Assembly (NCBI GenBank): GCA_024682075.1
Contig: JAIKZQ010000042.1
Coordinates: forward strand, 16,746-80,745
Direction: 5' to 3'
DNA from: Lachnospiraceae bacterium
Lineage (GTDB): Bacteria; Bacillota; Clostridia; Lachnospirales; Lachnospiraceae
Length of the DNA stretch: 64,000 nt
The translations under genes were made by a program, and so were the position numbers. The notes under the pieces were generated by a model. It was not told the DNA's origin. It searched no databases and saw nothing but the letters and a program-made list of their open reading frames with translations. This document shows, piece after piece, positions 60,491 through 64,000 of the stretch; positions within the stretch are counted from its first letter, which is position 1, and each line of letters starts with the position of its first letter.

Positions 60491-61480
60491 TTGAACAAAG
60501 AACAACTTCACAAGTACATCGAAAACAGTACAGGCAATGAATCAAACATCTGCCAGATTTATGTACTTAAGGGTGACAGGCCGGTCTATGAAGACTGCTG
60601 GCACGGGTTTAAGACACCGGATGCAATGAATGTCAATTCCGTCACCAAAGGTGTTATGGCGCTGCTTGCCGGAATTGCGCTGGATAAGGCCTGCATCAGG
60701 AGTTTGGATCAGAAGGTGATGGATTTTTTTCCCGATTACTCTGTAAAACGCGGTGAGAAGACTATATACGAGGTTACGATCAGACATCTCCTTACTATGA
60801 CAGCTCCATATAAAGGTAAGTCGGAACCCTGGAAGAAGGTGTGTACTTCGCAGGATTTTACTATTGCAATACTTGATTATCTTGGGGGCCGTAACGGAAT
60901 CACGGGTGAGTTCAGGTATGCCACGCTGGGAATTCAGATACTGGCAGGAATAATTGAGAGAGCAACCGGAGAGAAATGCATAGACTTTGCCAACAAAAAT
61001 CTCTTTGAGCCGCTGGGGCTTCCAAATCGAATTCCACACGGCGACAGCTCCAAAGAAGATCAGTTTGATTTTTTTATGAACAAAAATCCCAGGAAATACG
61101 AGTGGTACTCGGATCCTCAGGGCAGCGTTACTGCAGGCTGGGGATTATGCATGTCGGCAAAAGATATGGCTGTGATCGGTTCGCTTGTTCTTGATGATGG
61201 AACTTACAACGGGAAAAGAATCATTTCCGCGGAGTACATAAAAGACATGCTGGCACCTCACATTAAGCTTGGTGAACGATTCGGATTCATGAACTATGGC
61301 TATTTATGGTACAAGCCATGCGATGATAAAGAGGTGTACGCAGCAATCGGTGACAGCGGAAATATCATCTATGTTAATAAAGAGAAAGATATTTCCGTTG
61401 GGATTACAGGCACATTCAAACCGAGGATCTTTGACCGGGTGGAGTTCATAGAAACGAAAGTATTACCTGTGAGTTTGTAA
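60491..61480 (+). CDS. Serine hydrolase, beta-lactamase class C/DD-peptidase fold
   Basis: A 329-residue serine hydrolase. The SxxK motif is SVTK near residue 51 (VNSVTKGVMALLAG). The second motif, usually YxN, reads YAT in FRYATLGIQILAG. The third may be IGDSGN near the C terminus, where the family has HxG or KTG. No signal peptide is present, so it is probably a cytoplasmic esterase-type member rather than a cell-wall enzyme. The start is a TTG 7 bases after a perfect AGGAGG. Confidence 0.85.
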   Translation: MNKEQLHKYIENSTGNESNICQIYVLKGDRPVYEDCWHGFKTPDAMNVNSVTKGVMALLAGIALDKACIRSLDQKVMDFFPDYSVKRGEKTIYEVTIRHLLTMTAPYKGKSEPWKKVCTSQDFTIAILDYLGGRNGITGEFRYATLGIQILAGIIERATGEKCIDFANKNLFEPLGLPNRIPHGDSSKEDQFDFFMNKNPRKYEWYSDPQGSVTAGWGLCMSAKDMAVIGSLVLDDGTYNGKRIISAEYIKDMLAPHIKLGERFGFMNYGYLWYKPCDDKEVYAAIGDSGNIIYVNKEKDISVGITGTFKPRIFDRVEFIETKVLPVSL

Positions 61481-61570
61481 TGACTTTCAGTATTATTGCC
61501 GGCACCAATTAGCGCTTTTTATAAAACTATGTGCCCGCAACCAAATTTAACGAAAAACAGCAAAATATGT

Positions 61571-61606
61571 AAGCTTCGCTTGGTAGACAGGCGGAGCTTG
61601 CTTTTT
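61571..61606 (+). terminator. Rho-independent terminator
   Basis: AAGCTTCGC at 61571-61579 pairs with GCGGAGCTT at 61591-61599 (one T:G pair), followed by GCTTTTTT. It is downstream of the serine hydrolase gene, in a 170-base gap that shows nothing else. Confidence 0.7.
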
Positions 61607-61652
61607 TATGATTTAGAAAAATGTTAAAATATTTAGCAAAGGTGGTAGGAAT

Positions 61653-62729
61653 ATGAGAAAGACGTACTTAGATAATATTCGCTGGATAACAGTAGTGCTG
61701 GTTGTCATCTATCATGTGATTTACATATTCAACGGCGTGTCACAACATGGAATCATAGGTCCATTCAGTGAACATCAGCCTCAGGATACATATCAGTACA
61801 TTGTATATCCCTGGTTCATGTTACTTCTGTTTGCGGTATCCGGCATGTCAGCCCGCTATGAACTGGATAAACGAACAGAAAAGGCATTCATAAGAGTAAG
61901 GACGAGAAAATATCTTGTGCCATCAACAATCGGCCTTCTGGTTTTCGGCTGGGTTCTTGGCTATTACAACATGCTGATCTCCGGTGCATTTGATTCCATG
62001 GGCAATGTACCGGGGCCAATCCTTTTCCTGATAATGGCAGTCAGCGGCTCGGGTCCTCTGTGGTATGTTCAGATGCTCTGGTTCTTCAGCCTGATACTGG
62101 TGCTGATCAGAAGGATTGAAAAAGACAGATTCTATAATATCTGCAACAAAGCCAATCTTTTGGTGCTTATACTTCTTGTCATACCCGTATACGGAGCGGC
62201 GCAGATACTTAACACACCGATAATAGTGGTTTACAGATTCGGTATATACGGACTGGGCTTTTTGATCGGCTACTTTGTACTGTCTCATGACGAAGTGATG
62301 GATCGACTAGGCAAAAACTGGCTGTTATTAAGCATCCTTGCACTCGCATCTTGCGTGGCTTTCGTGATTTTATATATAGGTCAGCCTTATCCGGATCATG
62401 TGGTTCTCGATACAATCATGTGCAATGTATACGCATGGTTTGGAACTCTCGGTATACTTGCCTTCATGAAAAAATGGGGCAATTTTGAGAATTCTTTCTC
62501 AAAGTGGATGTGTCGAAAATCATGGGGCTTATACGTGTTCCATTATCTGATGATCGCAGTCAGCGGATGGTATCTGCATACATTGTGTCCGTTCCTTGCC
62601 CCAGGTATCGTATACCTGCTGGTTGCAATAGCTGCATTCGCGGGCTCCTACCTTCTGTATGAAATCATGAGCCGAATACCTTTAATAAGGTGGTGCGTTC
62701 TGGGAATTAAAAAGGAGAAGAAAGAATGA
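61653..62729 (+). CDS. Acyltransferase family 3 membrane protein
   Basis: A 358-residue membrane protein with about ten helices of the acyltransferase 3 family. The N terminus YLDNIRWITVVLVVIYHVIY has the conserved arginine and histidine of the active site. Such enzymes transfer acetyl or other acyl groups to sugars, glycans or peptides across the membrane. The acceptor is unknown. The stop overlaps the XRE-AbrB gene start (ATGA), so the regulator is co-translated. Confidence 0.88.
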   Translation: MRKTYLDNIRWITVVLVVIYHVIYIFNGVSQHGIIGPFSEHQPQDTYQYIVYPWFMLLLFAVSGMSARYELDKRTEKAFIRVRTRKYLVPSTIGLLVFGWVLGYYNMLISGAFDSMGNVPGPILFLIMAVSGSGPLWYVQMLWFFSLILVLIRRIEKDRFYNICNKANLLVLILLVIPVYGAAQILNTPIIVVYRFGIYGLGFLIGYFVLSHDEVMDRLGKNWLLLSILALASCVAFVILYIGQPYPDHVVLDTIMCNVYAWFGTLGILAFMKKWGNFENSFSKWMCRKSWGLYVFHYLMIAVSGWYLHTLCPFLAPGIVYLLVAIAAFAGSYLLYEIMSRIPLIRWCVLGIKKEKKE

Positions 62730-63160
62730 GTTTTGCAGATAATCTTATGGAATTGAGAAAGCTTAATAACCTGTCACAGGAGGAAATTGCAGAGAAGATA
62801 GGCGTATCCAGACAGACGCTTTCAAAATATGAGACCGGAGAGTCGCTGCCGGATATAGAGAGGTGTAAGATGCTGGCTGACCTTTTTGGCGTATCCATGG
62901 ACGATCTTATCTCATACGAAAAAAATGATTCGGACAACCTGGGATATGGTATACCGCCGAAAGGAAAACATATCTTTGGAATGGTCAAAGTGGGAGATAA
63001 GGGACAGATCGTCATTCCTGCCAAGGCAAGAAAGATCTTCAATATTAAAACAGGGGACAATCTGATCGTCCTCGGAGATGAATTCCAGGGTATTGCTCTC
63101 ATTAAGGAGACGGGGCTTCTCGGTCTTATCAACAGTGCGAAAAAAAGTATGGAGGGTTAA
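62726..63160 (+). CDS. XRE-AbrB fusion transcriptional regulator
   Basis: A 144-residue protein with two DNA-binding domains. Residues 5-60 are an XRE helix-turn-helix (LSQEEIAEKIGVSRQTLSKY). Residues about 85-130 are a SpoVT/AbrB swapped-hairpin domain (VKVGDKGQIVIPAKARKIF). Proteins with this pair occur in clostridia, with little known of their targets. It is coupled to the acyltransferase gene and followed after 3 bases by a TfoX-N gene, so it may regulate this small operon. Confidence 0.9.
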   Translation: MSFADNLMELRKLNNLSQEEIAEKIGVSRQTLSKYETGESLPDIERCKMLADLFGVSMDDLISYEKNDSDNLGYGIPPKGKHIFGMVKVGDKGQIVIPAKARKIFNIKTGDNLIVLGDEFQGIALIKETGLLGLINSAKKSMEG

Positions 63161-63163
63161 CAG

Positions 63164-63475
63164 ATGGCATCGAGTAAAGAGTATCTGAATTTTATATTGG
63201 AGCAACTGTCGGGATTAGAGGATATAACACATCGTGCAATGATGGGTGAATATGTCCTGTATTATCGGGGTAAGGTATTTGGCGGTATCTATGATGACCG
63301 CTTTCTGGTGAAGCCTACAAAGTCTGCCATAGCTATGATGCCTGATGCGGAGATGGAACTTCCGTATGAAGGTGCAAAAGAGATGATCCTTGTGGATGAT
63401 GTTGATAACAGAGAGTTTCTGAGAGAACTTGTAGAGGCAATGTATGACGACTTGCCGACGCAAAAGAAGAAATAG
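63164..63475 (+). CDS. TfoX N-terminal domain protein
   Basis: A 103-residue protein that corresponds to the TfoX/Sxy N-terminal domain alone: the block ITHRAMMGEYVLYYRGKVFG and YDDRFLVKPT are characteristic. In Gammaproteobacteria the full protein is a competence regulator; the free domain is common in Firmicutes and of unknown role. It is the third gene of the operon with the acyltransferase and XRE-AbrB genes. Confidence 0.88.
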   Translation: MASSKEYLNFILEQLSGLEDITHRAMMGEYVLYYRGKVFGGIYDDRFLVKPTKSAIAMMPDAEMELPYEGAKEMILVDDVDNREFLRELVEAMYDDLPTQKKK

Positions 63476-63490
63476 CTTTGCTACTATCTT

Positions 63491-63532
63491 AGAAGGGGAT
63501 GAGACAACACCCGGTTGTACTCTGCCCCTTCT
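63491..63532 (+). terminator. Possible terminator or hairpin after the TfoX-N gene
   Basis: AGAAGGGG at 63491-63498 pairs perfectly with CCCCTTCT at 63525-63532, with an inner ACAAC/GTTGT stem. The T tract after it is poor, so it may be only a stabilising hairpin. Confidence 0.4.
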
Positions 63533-63577
63533 TGTTATCTAAGTTACAATACAGGATAGGTAATCTCTGCCTTTGTA

Positions 63578-63586
63578 TGTTATAAT
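63578..63586 (+). promoter_or_regulatory. Extended -10 promoter of flavin reductase gene
   Basis: TGTTATAAT at 63578-63586 is a full TGnTATAAT extended -10 box, 28 bases before the start codon. The -35 region is poor, as is usual for extended -10 promoters. Confidence 0.6.
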
Positions 63587-63614
63587 ACCTCTATAACCCC
63601 AAAGGAGGTGCAAC

Positions 63615-64000
63615 ATGGCAATTTCAGGTAACCCTATGTATAAGCTCACATACGGTCTCTTTGTCCTAACGGCAAGACAGGGCGATAAGTCTAACGGATG
63701 TATCATCAACACCGCTATTCAGGTTGCATCCAATCCTGACAAGATAGCCATTGCTGTCAACAAGGCCAACTACACACATGATATGGTCCTGACTGCGGGA
63801 GAGTTCAATATCTCTGTCATCAGTCAGAGTGCATCCTTCGATCTCTTCAAGAGGTTCGGTTTCCAATCGGGCAGAGATACGGATAAGTTCGACGGATTTA
63901 CCGATGTGCTGTATTCAGCAAACGGTATTCCCTATATCACAAAGGGAACGAACAGTTACTTTAGCATCAAGGTGGAAAAGAGCGAGGACCTCGGTTCTCA
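63615..64000 (+). CDS. Flavin reductase domain protein, 5' part
   Basis: The first 128 codons of a gene cut by the window end. ATG 63615 follows AAAGGAGG. The protein begins with YKLTYGLFVLTARQGDKSNG, then CIINTAIQVAS, which is the FMN-binding start of the flavin reductase family. In clostridia this domain is often the N-terminal part of high-molecular-weight rubredoxin, which passes electrons to oxygen- or NO-reducing flavodiiron proteins. Whether a rubredoxin domain follows cannot be seen here. Confidence 0.85.
   Translation, partial: MAISGNPMYKLTYGLFVLTARQGDKSNGCIINTAIQVASNPDKIAIAVNKANYTHDMVLTAGEFNISVISQSASFDLFKRFGFQSGRDTDKFDGFTDVLYSANGIPYITKGTNSYFSIKVEKSEDLGS

Overview
The window is ordinary chromosomal DNA of an anaerobic clostridial Firmicute, most likely a Lachnospiraceae member of the Butyrivibrio/rumen-gut type. 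The basis is mid-40s GC by eye, strong AGGAGG ribosome binding sites, many ATGA gene overlaps, a T-box leader, a DegV domain, hydrogenase-type Fe-S domains, and unusually many hybrid sensor kinases. I saw no tRNA, rRNA, CRISPR array, phage or transposase. The placement is inference from gene style, not from a marker gene.

Region 1 (1-13.5 kb) is a signalling island. After the 3' end of an ABC exporter come four hybrid histidine kinases in a row and a response regulator, all on +. Each kinase has a different input: a dCache domain with an amino-acid signature; a ferredoxin plus [FeFe]-hydrogenase-like H-cluster domain; a six-helix membrane domain; and another membrane domain, with a DegV lipid-binding-type domain inserted between receiver and Hpt. 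Three of the four end in an Hpt domain plus a shared C-terminal tail. Two more hybrid kinases lie at 24.4-28.0 kb (dCache, +) and 29.8-33.0 kb (7TM, -). The latter sits with an AraC regulator upstream and an orphan solute-binding lipoprotein downstream.

Region 2 (13.6-19 kb) is a + strand housekeeping run: HflX, HAD hydrolase, AlkZ-related protein, PgeF, thioesterase, acyltransferase. Region 3 (19-24.2 kb) has a MATE exporter and a TIM-barrel protein on -, a divergent AraC gene, and a roughly 300-bp long-hairpin element. Region 4 (33-39 kb) has an AraC regulator divergent from a five-gene dehydrogenase/isomerase operon of unknown substrate. Region 5 (38.9-44.6 kb) has a MoxR/DUF58/transglutaminase operon, a DHH phosphoesterase and a TSCPD protein.

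Region 6 (44.6-51 kb) has a TrpB2-type tryptophan synthase beta chain behind a tryptophan T-box, a NUDIX hydrolase, a DUF3737 protein, a decayed Hpt remnant on -, an acidic-tract lipoprotein and a U32-like Fe-S candidate. Region 7 (51-55 kb) has a PAS-GGDEF-PAS protein followed by phosphatidylserine synthase and decarboxylase and a phospholipase-C-like protein. Region 8 (55-64 kb) is a mixed set of small metabolic and regulatory genes: GH26-like protein, amidase, flavodoxin-like protein, YcaQ-type glycosylase, serine hydrolase, acyltransferase, XRE-AbrB fusion, TfoX-N protein and a flavin reductase cut by the window end.

The most unusual content is the pair of kinase fusions (hydrogenase-like sensor and DegV insert) and the long inverted-repeat element.
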